Source: PBB1 sp046154125 (GTDB taxonomy: Bacteria; Pseudomonadota; Gammaproteobacteria; Burkholderiales; Burkholderiaceae_C). Taken from it: a stretch of DNA of 64,000 nucleotides. The stretch is taken from contig JBJXEJ010000115.1 in assembly GCA_046154125.1 (NCBI GenBank), positions 1-64,000 of the forward strand. The letters run 5' to 3'. Positions 8,308 through 16,115 of the stretch are shown one piece after another. Position 1 is the stretch's first letter. The number at the start of each line of letters is the position of its first letter. The notes under the pieces were generated by a model, which was not told the DNA's origin, ran no database searches, and worked only from the letters and a program-made list of their open reading frames with translations. The position numbers were made by a program, and so were the translations under genes.

Positions 8308-9342
8308 TCACACCGCGGCCAGTCGCCGCGCCATCGCGATGGCGGCTGCCAGCGAGGCCGGGGCCGCGGTACCACTGCCCGCAATGTCGAACGCAGTGCC
8401 GTGATCGGGGCTGGTGCGAACGAACGGCAGACCCAGCGTCACATTGACGCCCTGCTCGACACCCAGGTACTTCACGGGAATCAGTCCGTGGTCGTGCGTC
8501 ATCGCCACCACGATGTCGAACTCGCCCGGGTGCCCGCGCACATTGCGCGCCCGCATGAAGACGGTGTCGGGCGCATAGGGGCCGAGGGCATCGATGCCCT
8601 CGGCCCGAGCGGCGGCCACGGCAGGCGCAATGATCTTGATTTCCTCGTCACCAAATAGGCCACCTTCTCCGGCATGAGGGTTGAGCCCGGCCACCGCAAT
8701 GCGCGGTGCTGGCAAGCCCCATCGCACCAAGGCGACGTGCGCAATGCGCACGGTATCGAGAACGGCGTCAAACGTGACCTCGTCGATGGCGCGACGCAAG
8801 GACTGGTGGATCGTCACCAGCACCGTGCGCAACTCGTCGTTGGCCAGCATCATGCGCACCGGTGGTGGCACAGCACCAGGCAACGCGGACAGCGACTGCA
8901 GCATTTCGGTGTGTCCGGGAAAGCCGACACCAGCTGCCGCCAGCGCCTCCTTGTGAATCGGTGCAGTGACGATCGCCGATACGGAGCCACGCAGCGCCAG
9001 CCCCACCGCCTGTTCAATGCAGCGCGCGGCAGCCGCGCCGGCGCGCGCGTCGATGCCACCTATCTGCGCATCGATCAGATCGGCCGGCAGCGCATCTGCC
9101 TGCAGCACCGGCAGGCAGTTCGGAGGGACATCCCCGAGCGCCTCTGGCGCTTCGATCGGTGCCAGTGGCAGCATTCCGCCAGTCAGACGCGCCGCCCGCC
9201 GTATCACTTCGATGTCCCCCACAACGAAGCAGCCCTGCGCCAACGGCCCACGAAACAGCTTGGCAATGATCTCCGGGCCGATGCCACAGGCATCGCCCAT
9301 CGTGATCGCGATCGGCCGCGGGTACAACAAGGATGCAGACAT
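8308..9342 (-). CDS. pdxA: 4-hydroxythreonine-4-phosphate dehydrogenase
   Basis: PdxA oxidises 4-phosphohydroxy-L-threonine in the DXP-dependent pathway to pyridoxal phosphate. The 344-residue protein has the expected start (PIAITMGDACGIGPEI), the TAPIHKEAL segment with the first metal-binding His, the FPGHTEML motif, and GLNPHAGEGGLFGDEE with a further metal His. The start codon overlaps the stop of the upstream Crp/Fnr gene in TGATG (9340-9344), so the two are translationally coupled. Confidence 0.95.
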   Translation of the reverse strand: MSASLLYPRPIAITMGDACGIGPEIIAKLFRGPLAQGCFVVGDIEVIRRAARLTGGMLPLAPIEAPEALGDVPPNCLPVLQADALPADLIDAQIGGIDARAGAAAARCIEQAVGLALRGSVSAIVTAPIHKEALAAAGVGFPGHTEMLQSLSALPGAVPPPVRMMLANDELRTVLVTIHQSLRRAIDEVTFDAVLDTVRIAHVALVRWGLPAPRIAVAGLNPHAGEGGLFGDEEIKIIAPAVAAARAEGIDALGPYAPDTVFMRARNVRGHPGEFDIVVAMTHDHGLIPVKYLGVEQGVNVTLGLPFVRTSPDHGTAFDIAGSGTAAPASLAAAIAMARRLAAV

Positions 9343-10154
9343 CAGATCAGCGGCCGCGGACTCGGCTTGCCGTCGCCGTAGAGATCGGCCAACCTCGCCA
9401 GAGCGCGCACGTCACGCAGGCGCAGTCGGCCACCTTCTATGTGGTGCAGCCCGCGCCGCTCGAGCTTGCGCAGCGTCTTGTTGGTGTGCACCAGGGACAG
9501 GCCCAGACCATCGGCGATGTGCTGCTGAGTCAGCGGAAACGGAACGCCATCGGCGCTGCCCGACGGCATCACCGCCGCAGCGCGCTTGAAGAGCAGGATC
9601 AGCAACGTCGCAATGCGCTCCTCGGCGCTGCGCCGACCCACCGAAAGCAGGTTGTCGTCGACCAGCGATTCCTCGTGCGCGGCAAGCCAGGTGATGTCGA
9701 AGCCGATGCTCGGCGCCGCACGGTGCAGTGCCCACAGGGCGTCGCGCTGGAAGGTGCACAGGCTTGCGTCGCTGAGTGCTTCGACGCCGTGCGCAGACGC
9801 CTCGGTCATCTTCTGCTGCACGCCGATGAAGTCGCCAGGCAACAGGAAGTTGAGAATCTGTCGCCGTCCGTCGGAAAGCGTCTTGAAGCGGAATGCCCAG
9901 CCCGAGAACAGCGTGAACAATGGAGCGTCGGTCTGCCCTTCCTGGATGATGGAGGCACCCGCCGGCACGTCGATTCGACGCTTCTTCAGCGACTGGATGA
10001 GATCAAGATCGCCGGGCTGATGCGGCACGAACAGCGGCAGCGCGCGCAACGGGCACTGGTCGCAGGGGATGTCGTTCACCAGCGGCGCTCCGAAGACGAC
10101 CAGCGACCCGGGTATGTCTTTGGACACAACGCGCCCGCCACCTCGCCGATACAT
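9342..10154 (-). CDS. Crp/Fnr-family transcriptional regulator with partial FNR-type cysteines
   Basis: The 270-residue protein has a cyclic-nucleotide-binding-type beta roll (about residues 55-140), a dimerisation helix and a C-terminal winged helix-turn-helix (LTQQHIADGLGLSLVHTNKT, about 208-227). Cysteines at 31, 34 and 133 line up with FNR Cys20, Cys23 and Cys122, but the fourth ligand position (FNR Cys29) is Pro40. The recognition helix lacks the FNR E-x-x-S-R pattern. Oxygen or redox sensing is therefore possible but unproven. The start ATG 10154 is chosen because longer frames run into the divergent BLUF gene. It is coupled to pdxA. Confidence 0.8.
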   Translation of the reverse strand: MYRRGGGRVVSKDIPGSLVVFGAPLVNDIPCDQCPLRALPLFVPHQPGDLDLIQSLKKRRIDVPAGASIIQEGQTDAPLFTLFSGWAFRFKTLSDGRRQILNFLLPGDFIGVQQKMTEASAHGVEALSDASLCTFQRDALWALHRAAPSIGFDITWLAAHEESLVDDNLLSVGRRSAEERIATLLILLFKRAAAVMPSGSADGVPFPLTQQHIADGLGLSLVHTNKTLRKLERRGLHHIEGGRLRLRDVRALARLADLYGDGKPSPRPLI

Positions 10155-10187
10155 TGCATGCACTGCCCGCTCGCCCCGCGTTTGACC

Positions 10188-10598
10188 ATGTCGCCCAGCA
10201 CCCCATCGTTGTATCGTTTTCTGTACGTCAGCGAACTCGCGCCCGCGATGCCATCCAACGTCGTGGGCCAAATTCTGCGCCAGTCGCGGGAACACAACCA
10301 TCAGCGGCAATTCACCGGCGCACTGCTGTTCGATGGCGAGCGATTCTGTCAGCTGCTGGAAGGCGAGTCAGCGGCCACGCTGGCGCTCATGTCGAACATC
10401 GAGCGCGATCCTCGACACTGTCGGATGAATGTGATCTTCCACGCCGTAGCAGACCAGCCGCGCCTGATGAAGCTCTGGCAGTGCGGCTACTGCGAACACG
10501 GCTCGTTCGATGTCGTCGAGACCGCGGGCCTGATCGACCCGGCGGACGCGATCAGCGCCTTCATGCGGTTGCTGAAGACGAGCGAAATGTCGACCTGA
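10188..10598 (+). CDS. BLUF-domain blue-light sensor protein (stand-alone)
   Basis: BLUF domains bind FAD and sense blue light. The 136-residue protein is little more than one such domain. The photoactive residues are recognisable by alignment in mind with the Slr1694 type: Tyr13 (in SLYRFLYVS), Asn37 (in REHNHQRQFTGALL) and Gln55 (in ERFCQLLEG). A Trp97 lies in the later loop. No output domain is attached, so it probably acts through a partner protein. It is divergent from the Crp/Fnr gene, with 33 bases between start codons, which invites a link with that regulator. Confidence 0.88.
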   Translation: MSPSTPSLYRFLYVSELAPAMPSNVVGQILRQSREHNHQRQFTGALLFDGERFCQLLEGESAATLALMSNIERDPRHCRMNVIFHAVADQPRLMKLWQCGYCEHGSFDVVETAGLIDPADAISAFMRLLKTSEMST

Positions 10599-10620
10599 GA
10601 TCGGGGCTGCGCGCGTCGGC

Positions 10621-11370
10621 TCAGGCCGGATTGTCGATCTCGATGTAACGGTGGTCGATGCCGAACTGCGTCGCCAGATGTTCCCCAAGCGCAGGTGCGC
10701 CATAGCGCTCACTGGCATGGTGTCCAAAGGCGATGAACGCGACGCCGGTTTCGCGCGCGAGGTGCGCCTGCGGTTCGGATATCTCGCCGGTGACGAAAAC
10801 ATCGGCACCGGCTTCGATGGCCGCCTCGAAATACGACTGTGCGCCCCCACTGCACCAGGCCAGGCGCGTCAGCGGACGGCCATCGCCCTCGATGCAGGTC
10901 GGCGTGCGGCCCGACAGGCGCCGCACCCGATCGGTCAGCTCGGCCATGCGGGTTGGTTTGGCCGGCGTGCCGATGAAGCCGAGAGACTGTTCGCCGAAGC
11001 GCGCATCGGCCGCCACGCCCAGTCGGACCCCCAACTGCGCGTTGTTGCCGAATTCGGCATGCGCGTCGAGCGGCAGGTGGTACGCGTAAAGGCTGATGTC
11101 GTGGGCGAGAAGTCGCTGCAACCGCTGCTTCAGCCATCCGGTGACGCGCCCATCGTGACCTCGCCAGAAAAGGCCGTGGTGCACGAGTAACGCATCGGCT
11201 TTGGCTCCGATGGCCGCGTCGATCAATGCGCGGCTGGCGGTGACGCCCGAGACGAGGCGCAGCACCTCATCGCGACCCTCAACCTGCAAACCGTTCGGCC
11301 CATAATCCTTGAAGCTCGACGTCTGCAGCAACGCGGACAGATACGAATCTATTTCGGAACGACGGGCCAC
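10621..11370 (-). CDS. Nif3-like dinuclear metal centre protein (YbgI/DUF34 family)
   Basis: Members bind a pair of metal ions in a ring-shaped hexamer; E. coli YbgI and relatives have been tied to GTP cyclohydrolase-like or metal-insertase roles, but the function is not settled. The 249-residue protein shows the metal motifs LVHHGLFW, HLPLDAH and the C-terminal AFGHHASER. The start is a GTG at 11368-11370 preceded by GAGGGTGA; the nearby ATG is out of frame. It is divergent from the DegS-like protease with only 12 bases between start codons. Confidence 0.9.
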   Translation of the reverse strand: MARRSEIDSYLSALLQTSSFKDYGPNGLQVEGRDEVLRLVSGVTASRALIDAAIGAKADALLVHHGLFWRGHDGRVTGWLKQRLQRLLAHDISLYAYHLPLDAHAEFGNNAQLGVRLGVAADARFGEQSLGFIGTPAKPTRMAELTDRVRRLSGRTPTCIEGDGRPLTRLAWCSGGAQSYFEAAIEAGADVFVTGEISEPQAHLARETGVAFIAFGHHASERYGAPALGEHLATQFGIDHRYIEIDNPA

Positions 11371-11382
11371 TGATTCACCCTC

Positions 11383-12540
11383 ATGCAAAAAAAAACCTGG
11401 CTCATTTTCTCCCAGGCGGTCACGGTTGCCGTTGCGGTGTTGTTCGTGGTCGCCACGTTGAAGCCGGAGTGGCTTCGGCGTCACACGATCTCGGGCCTGC
11501 CGGATCTGGTCTCGATCAGCGAAGCGCCTCTCGTCACCGGTCGAGCCAGCAGCTACGCCGCGGCAGCCAAGCGTGCCTCGCCGGCGGTGGTGAGCATCAC
11601 GGCCAGCAAGACTTCCACCCGAAACCCTCACTCCGGTGATCCTTGGTTCCAGTTCTTCTTCGGCGATCGGGATAACCAACCGGAAACACAGGTGGGTCTC
11701 GGGTCCGGCGTCATCGTGTCGCCGGAAGGCTTTCTGCTGACGAACAACCACGTCATCGAGGGTGCGAGCGACATCGACGTGCAACTGCCCGACGGCCGCA
11801 GCGCGCCTGCCACGATCGTTGGTACCGACCCGGACAGCGACGTGGCGGTGCTCAAGATCGCACTGGACCGCTTGCCGGTGATGACCTTTGGCAACACCGA
11901 CGGGGTACAGGTCGGCGATGCGGTGCTGGCCATCGGCAACCCGTTCGGCGTCGGGCAGACGGTGACCTCAGGCATCGTGAGCGCACTGGGGCGCGATCAC
12001 CTCGGCATCAACACCTTCGAAAACTTCATCCAGACCGATGCGGCGATCAACCCTGGCAATTCGGGCGGTGCGCTGGTCGACGCGAACGGCAATCTGCTGG
12101 GCATCAACACCGCCATCTACTCACGATCCGGCGGCAACATGGGCATCGGGTTCGCCATCCCGGCCAATATCGCCCGTCAGGTGATGGAGGGACTGATCCA
12201 GGACGGCCAGGTCACCCGCGGCTGGATCGGCGTCGAGCCGCGCGACCTGACCCCGGAGATTGCCGAAACGCTCAATATGTCGGTCAAGCAGGGCGTGCTC
12301 ATCACCGGCGTTCTTCAAAACGGACCCGCCGGCGACGGGGGGATGCTTCCTGGCGACGTGGTGGTGCAGGTCGCCGACAACCGCGTGAACAACACCGCGC
12401 AGTTGCTGAATGCTGTGGCGGCTCTGAAGCCGCAGACGACGGTTTCAATCAGCGTGCAACGCGGTGAAAAGCCGATGAGCCTCAACGTCACCGTCGCGCA
12501 GCGGCCAAAGAACCTGGCGAGCGCCGCACGCGCGCGGTAA
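11383..12540 (+). CDS. DegS/AlgW-like trypsin-type serine protease with one PDZ domain
   Basis: The 385-residue protein has an N-terminal hydrophobic anchor (7-26), a trypsin-like protease domain with the catalytic triad His123, Asp153 and Ser227 (GNSGGAL), and a single PDZ domain (about 280-370). The single PDZ and uncleaved anchor suggest a DegS-type membrane-bound protease facing the periplasm, the class that trims anti-sigma factors in envelope stress, although related single-PDZ proteases (AlgW, MucD-like) are also possible. It is convergent with tatC, with a 3-base gap, and has no clear Shine-Dalgarno site. Confidence 0.92.
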   Translation: MQKKTWLIFSQAVTVAVAVLFVVATLKPEWLRRHTISGLPDLVSISEAPLVTGRASSYAAAAKRASPAVVSITASKTSTRNPHSGDPWFQFFFGDRDNQPETQVGLGSGVIVSPEGFLLTNNHVIEGASDIDVQLPDGRSAPATIVGTDPDSDVAVLKIALDRLPVMTFGNTDGVQVGDAVLAIGNPFGVGQTVTSGIVSALGRDHLGINTFENFIQTDAAINPGNSGGALVDANGNLLGINTAIYSRSGGNMGIGFAIPANIARQVMEGLIQDGQVTRGWIGVEPRDLTPEIAETLNMSVKQGVLITGVLQNGPAGDGGMLPGDVVVQVADNRVNNTAQLLNAVAALKPQTTVSISVQRGEKPMSLNVTVAQRPKNLASAARAR

Positions 12541-12543
12541 GCC

Positions 12544-13329
12544 TCAAGTCGTCGGCGTGGTTTCCTCGGCAGGCGCCTGGGTGTGCTTGATGAAGATGCG
12601 TGCGGCCCATATGCCCAGTTCGTAGAGCAGGCACATCGGTATCGCCAGCGCCAGTTGGGACACGATGTCCGGCGGCGTGATCACCGCGGCGATGATGAAC
12701 GCCAGCACGACGAAATAGCTGCGGAACTCCTTCAGCTTCTGGATGCTGACGAGTCCCATGCGTGCCAGCACGACGACCACGACCGGCACCTCGAAGGCCG
12801 CGCCGAAGGCAATGAACATCGTGAGCACGAAGCTCAGATAAGCCTCGATGTCAGGCGCAGCGGTGATGCTTTTCGGCGCGAAGCTCTGGATGAACTTGAA
12901 CACCTGGCCGAACACGAAGTAGTAGCAGAACGCCACTCCGATCAGGAACAGCACGGTGCTCGAAACCACCAGGGGCAGCACCAGCTTTTTCTCGTGTGTG
13001 TAGAGGCCCGGGGCAACGAACGCCCAGACCTGGTACAGCACCACAGGCAGCGCCAGCATGAATGCGGCCATCAGTGTGATCTTGAGTGGCACGACGAACG
13101 GCGAGATCACGTTGGTGGCGATCAGGGTTGCACCCTTCGGCAAGCTGGCCACCAGCGGCGCCGCCAGCAGGTCGTAGAGCCCTCCGGGGCCAGGCCAGAG
13201 GCACAACACGCCGAATGCGATGCCGATCGCGATCGAGGCGCGGACCAGACGGTCCCGCAACTCGATCAGATGGGTGACAAAAGGCTGCTCGCCGCCGAGT
13301 CCATCGGGGCCGGAAGAGTTGGTGGCCAT
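12544..13329 (-). CDS. tatC: Sec-independent protein translocase subunit TatC
   Basis: TatC is the membrane receptor that recognises twin-arginine signal peptides. The 261-residue protein shows the conserved N-terminal PFVTHLIELRDRLVRA, six hydrophobic helices, and the VYQVWAFVAPGLYTHEKKL loop typical of the family. It is the last gene of tatABC, three bases after tatB. Likely clients in this window are the Rieske protein and the transglycosylase at 59529-60143, which has an RR signal. Confidence 0.97.
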   Translation of the reverse strand: MATNSSGPDGLGGEQPFVTHLIELRDRLVRASIAIGIAFGVLCLWPGPGGLYDLLAAPLVASLPKGATLIATNVISPFVVPLKITLMAAFMLALPVVLYQVWAFVAPGLYTHEKKLVLPLVVSSTVLFLIGVAFCYYFVFGQVFKFIQSFAPKSITAAPDIEAYLSFVLTMFIAFGAAFEVPVVVVVLARMGLVSIQKLKEFRSYFVVLAFIIAAVITPPDIVSQLALAIPMCLLYELGIWAARIFIKHTQAPAEETTPTT

Positions 13330-13332
13330 CGA

Positions 13333-13830
13333 TCAGGCCGACGAGCGAGGAGGGCGAAAGCGCGCCACCCGGGCCGCCCCGGACAGCGCCTTGCCGCGAA
13401 TTCCGTGTCGCTGCTTGTACCACTGCGGCATCGCGCTGCGCTTGAGACGCCAATGCTTCTTCGGATTGCGATAGTCGGGCAGCGGCGTCAGCAAGGTGTC
13501 GTATCGGTTGTGGTCGGGCGAATAGGTGTCAACTGCAGACCCATCCGAGCCTTCGACGGTGTTGCGCAAATCGGAACTCGTCTGATGGATCTCGTTGGAC
13601 ACGGTCTGCTCGACGCTGCGGGCAGCGTCCTCGAACTGCCCCTTCATCTTCTTGAGTTCTTCGAGTTCGATCGAGCGATTGACCTCGGACTTGACGTCCG
13701 CGACATAACGCTGCATCTTGCCGATCAGGTGACCGACCGTGCGCGCCACCTTCGGCAGCCGCTCGGGGCCGATGACCATCAAGGCCACCGCGCCGATGAG
13801 CGCCAGCTTGTCGAAGCCGAAATCAATCAC
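13333..13830 (-). CDS. tatB: Sec-independent protein translocase subunit TatB
   Basis: TatB joins TatC in the signal-peptide receptor. The 165-residue protein begins with the short membrane helix MIDFGFDKLALIGAVALMVI, the GPERLPKVART hinge and an amphipathic helix. The C-terminal half is hydrophilic and variable, as normal for TatB. Its start overlaps the tatA stop by four bases (ATGA). Confidence 0.95.
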   Translation of the reverse strand: MIDFGFDKLALIGAVALMVIGPERLPKVARTVGHLIGKMQRYVADVKSEVNRSIELEELKKMKGQFEDAARSVEQTVSNEIHQTSSDLRNTVEGSDGSAVDTYSPDHNRYDTLLTPLPDYRNPKKHWRLKRSAMPQWYKQRHGIRGKALSGAARVARFRPPRSSA

Positions 13831-14063
13831 GACTTGGTTTTGGCTTCCACGTCGACCGTGTTCGCATCAGCCGCCTTTTGCGAGGTCACCTGCTGTGCAG
13901 GGTTGGCCGCGTCAGGGGCCGCGCCGCCGTCCTTCATGCCATCCTTGAACCCCTTGACGGCACCGCCGAGATCGGATCCGACGTTCTTCAATTTCTTGGT
14001 GCCGAACACCAGCACCACGATCACCAAAACGATCAGCCAATGCCAGATGCTGAATGAGCCCAT
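13827..14063 (-). CDS. tatA: Sec-independent protein translocase subunit TatA
   Basis: TatA forms the pore-like assembly of the Tat system. The 78-residue protein starts MGSFSIWHWLIVLVIVVLVF, continues with the FGTKKLKNVGSDLGGAVKGFK amphipathic helix (the conserved FG hinge), and has a short acidic and basic tail. AAGGAGA lies just before the start. It follows hinT by 35 bases. Confidence 0.97.
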   Translation of the reverse strand: MGSFSIWHWLIVLVIVVLVFGTKKLKNVGSDLGGAVKGFKDGMKDGGAAPDAANPAQQVTSQKAADANTVDVEAKTKS

Positions 14064-14098
14064 GTTTATCTCTCCTTGAAAGGACCGCGGATTCTAGG

Positions 14099-14458
14099 TC
14101 AGCCCTGTTTCCAGGGCCTCGGGCCGCCGATCACGTGCATGTGCAGGTGATAAACCTCCTGCCCTCCGTCGCGTCCGGTGTTGATGATGGTGCGAAACCC
14201 GTTGTCGGCACCGTGCACCTTTGCCATCCCCGGCGCCAGCAGCAGCATCTTGCCAAGCAGCCGTTCGTGCTCGGGAGTCACATCGGCATGCGTCGCGATG
14301 TGCTGCTTGGGAATGATCAGCAGGTGCACCGGCGCCCACGGATGGATGTCGTGGAAGACCAGCACGTCGTCGTCTTCGTAGGCCTTGCGGCTCGGGATCT
14401 GCCCTTCAATGATCTTGCAGAAAAGGCAGTTCGGATCGTGTGTCATGTCGTTGCCCAT
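14099..14458 (-). CDS. hinT: HIT-family purine nucleoside phosphoramidase
   Basis: HinT hydrolyses AMP-lysine and related phosphoramidates. The 119-residue protein has the CLFCKIIEGQIPSRK start with a CxxC pair and the catalytic histidine triad in QEVYHLHMHVIGG (H-x-H-x-H). It lies between the DUF4870-like gene (15-base gap) and tatA, and the hisIE-hinT-tat order is common in Burkholderiales. Confidence 0.94.
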   Translation of the reverse strand: MGNDMTHDPNCLFCKIIEGQIPSRKAYEDDDVLVFHDIHPWAPVHLLIIPKQHIATHADVTPEHERLLGKMLLLAPGMAKVHGADNGFRTIINTGRDGGQEVYHLHMHVIGGPRPWKQG

Positions 14459-14473
14459 CGGTCGGTTCGTCGT

Positions 14474-14854
14474 TCAGCCCAGCGGCATCGGCTGGTTGCG
14501 ATTCAGCCTGATCCATCCGCGAACGATGCGGTAAAGGAACCAGATGGAAACCAGCCCCCAAGCGATCCAGCCAGGAACAAGAAACAGCAGCCACAGCGGC
14601 GCCGTCACCAGGTACAAACCGCCCGCCCAGAGCACGCTGCGGATGCGCCAGCTGAAGTGGGATTCCTGCCAGGTCCCGGCAGCGTCGTCCTTCTTCACCA
14701 AGTCGATCAGGAACGCGACGATCAGCAACACGACGCTGGCCTGCACGCCCGGCAGCACCGCACCGACTGCCACGATGGTGTGCAGCAGGTAGCTGATGTG
14801 TCCGACGGTCTTCAGCGAGTCGTCGGGTTCACGCAGGTCGATCGTGTCGTTCAT
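14474..14854 (-). CDS. DUF4870-like small membrane protein
   Basis: The 126-residue protein has an N-terminal acidic segment, then about three or four hydrophobic helices (about residues 20-50, 72-90, 92-108) and ends in a basic and Pro-containing tail. The layout and the LKTVGHISYLLHTI region resemble DUF4870-type proteins, whose function is unknown. The start overlaps the hisE stop by four bases, so it belongs to the same transcript as hisI-hisE-hinT-tatABC. Confidence 0.65.
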   Translation of the reverse strand: MNDTIDLREPDDSLKTVGHISYLLHTIVAVGAVLPGVQASVVLLIVAFLIDLVKKDDAAGTWQESHFSWRIRSVLWAGGLYLVTAPLWLLFLVPGWIAWGLVSIWFLYRIVRGWIRLNRNQPMPLG

Positions 14855-15222
14855 GTGCCGCTGGACTCCCGGTCGCGAAGCTTGCGGGCCGCAAACTCCT
14901 CCAGCCCTGAGAGTCCCTCGCGTCGTTGCAGTTCCGTCAGCACGTCGGCGGGCGTCAACCCGAAGGCGCTGAGCGCCAGCATCGAATGGAACCAGAGGTC
15001 GGCCACTTCGTAGATCACCTTCTCCGGATCGCCGTCCTTGGCAGCCATCACGACCTCTGTGGCTTCCTCGCCGATCTTCTTCAGAATGGCGTCGGTGCCC
15101 TTGTGGAAGAGGCGCGCGACGTAGCTCTTGTCCGGGTCGCCGGTCTTGCGAGCCTCGATGACCTCGGCCAGGCGCGCCAGCACGTCCTGCGACAAAGGGG
15201 TGGTTACCGCAGGAGGGGTCAT
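14851..15222 (-). CDS. hisE: Phosphoribosyl-ATP diphosphatase
   Basis: HisE removes pyrophosphate from phosphoribosyl-ATP, the second step of histidine synthesis. The 123-residue protein carries the MazG-like helices with the acidic motif KKIGEEATEVVMAAKDGD and the EVADLWFHSMLAL segment. It is separate from HisI rather than fused, and its start overlaps the hisI stop by four bases. Confidence 0.95.
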   Translation of the reverse strand: MTPPAVTTPLSQDVLARLAEVIEARKTGDPDKSYVARLFHKGTDAILKKIGEEATEVVMAAKDGDPEKVIYEVADLWFHSMLALSAFGLTPADVLTELQRREGLSGLEEFAARKLRDRESSGT

Positions 15223-15608
15223 TTGTAGATGTGCTCCGGGTCTTTCAGCACAGGCTCGACGGTGTGCCAGGCGCCGTCACGGTAGCGCTGATAGAAGCAG
15301 GAATGTCGACCCGTGTGACAGGCAATTCCTGGGTTGTGGCCGATCTGCTCCACCTTCATCAACACCACGTCGTTATCGCAGTCCAGGCGCAATTCATGCA
15401 CTTTCTGGATGTGACCGGATTCCTCGCCCTTGTGCCACAGGCGGCTGCGGGAGCGGCTCCAGTAGACCGCTTCACCGAGCTCGGCGGTGCGCTGCAAAGC
15501 CTCACGGTTCATGAAAGCGAACATCAGGACATCGTTGCTTCCGACCTCCTGCGCGATCACCGGGACCAAGCCGTACTCGTCCCATTTCACATCGTCGATC
15601 CAGCTCAT
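15219..15608 (-). CDS. hisI: Phosphoribosyl-AMP cyclohydrolase
   Basis: HisI opens the purine ring of phosphoribosyl-AMP, the third step of histidine synthesis. In the 129-residue protein the metal-binding residues are visible: the LDCDNDVV segment (C-D-x-D) and the later CHTGRHSC with two cysteines. YWSRSRSRLWHKGEESG is the family signature. It is coupled to hisE and lies 42 bases after the NUDIX gene. Confidence 0.96.
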   Translation of the reverse strand: MSWIDDVKWDEYGLVPVIAQEVGSNDVLMFAFMNREALQRTAELGEAVYWSRSRSRLWHKGEESGHIQKVHELRLDCDNDVVLMKVEQIGHNPGIACHTGRHSCFYQRYRDGAWHTVEPVLKDPEHIYK

Positions 15609-15650
15609 CGAGTCAGTGTAGCAACCGGGTTCACCCTGACCGAAACGGGC

Positions 15651-16115
15651 TCATCCACGATGGGTCGCTCCGGGGTGGCGCCGCTCCTCGGCGAACCAGC
15701 GGAGCACCGGGATCGTTCCTGGAAGCACCGGTTGCACTTCGACCGGCAGCGTCTGCCACGACATCGCCTGCGCCTCACGCATCTCGAAGGCACCGCTCCA
15801 CGCGTAAACCTTGCAGAAATGCAGTCGCACCAGCGCATGGGGGTAATCGACCATCTCGACCTGCCACGGGTGCACCTCGCCGATGACGATGCCGATCTCT
15901 TCGTGCAGTTCGCGTCGCAGCGCCGCCTCAACGCTTTCGCCGGCTTCCAGCTTGCCACCAGGGAATTCCCAGTAGCCGGCATAGACCTTTCCCACCGGGC
16001 GCGAGGTCATCAGGAAATGGCCTTCAGAGTTGATCAGGACGCCCACCGCGACATCCACCGGGTGGCGCGGTTCCACGCCCGCCACGTCGACCGGCGTTCT
16101 CTCGGAAGCACTCAC
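15651..16115 (-). CDS. NUDIX hydrolase, MutT-like
   Basis: The 154-residue protein has a complete Nudix box (GKLEAGESVEAALRRELHEE, near residues 55-75) after a PVDVAVGVLIN beta strand, as in 8-oxo-dGTP diphosphatases of the MutT type. In many betaproteobacteria a gene like this lies near argJ or secA and is called mutT; here it follows a DUF815 ATPase. The start is a GTG (16113-16115) that overlaps the upstream stop in GTGA, so the two are coupled. Substrate is inferred from the family. Confidence 0.85.
   Translation of the reverse strand: MSASERTPVDVAGVEPRHPVDVAVGVLINSEGHFLMTSRPVGKVYAGYWEFPGGKLEAGESVEAALRRELHEEIGIVIGEVHPWQVEMVDYPHALVRLHFCKVYAWSGAFEMREAQAMSWQTLPVEVQPVLPGTIPVLRWFAEERRHPGATHRG

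Noticed and set aside
9333..10187. N-terminal extension of the BLUF gene frame
   Set aside because: The frame is open upstream but lies antisense to the Crp/Fnr gene; BLUF homology begins at the ATG at 10188.
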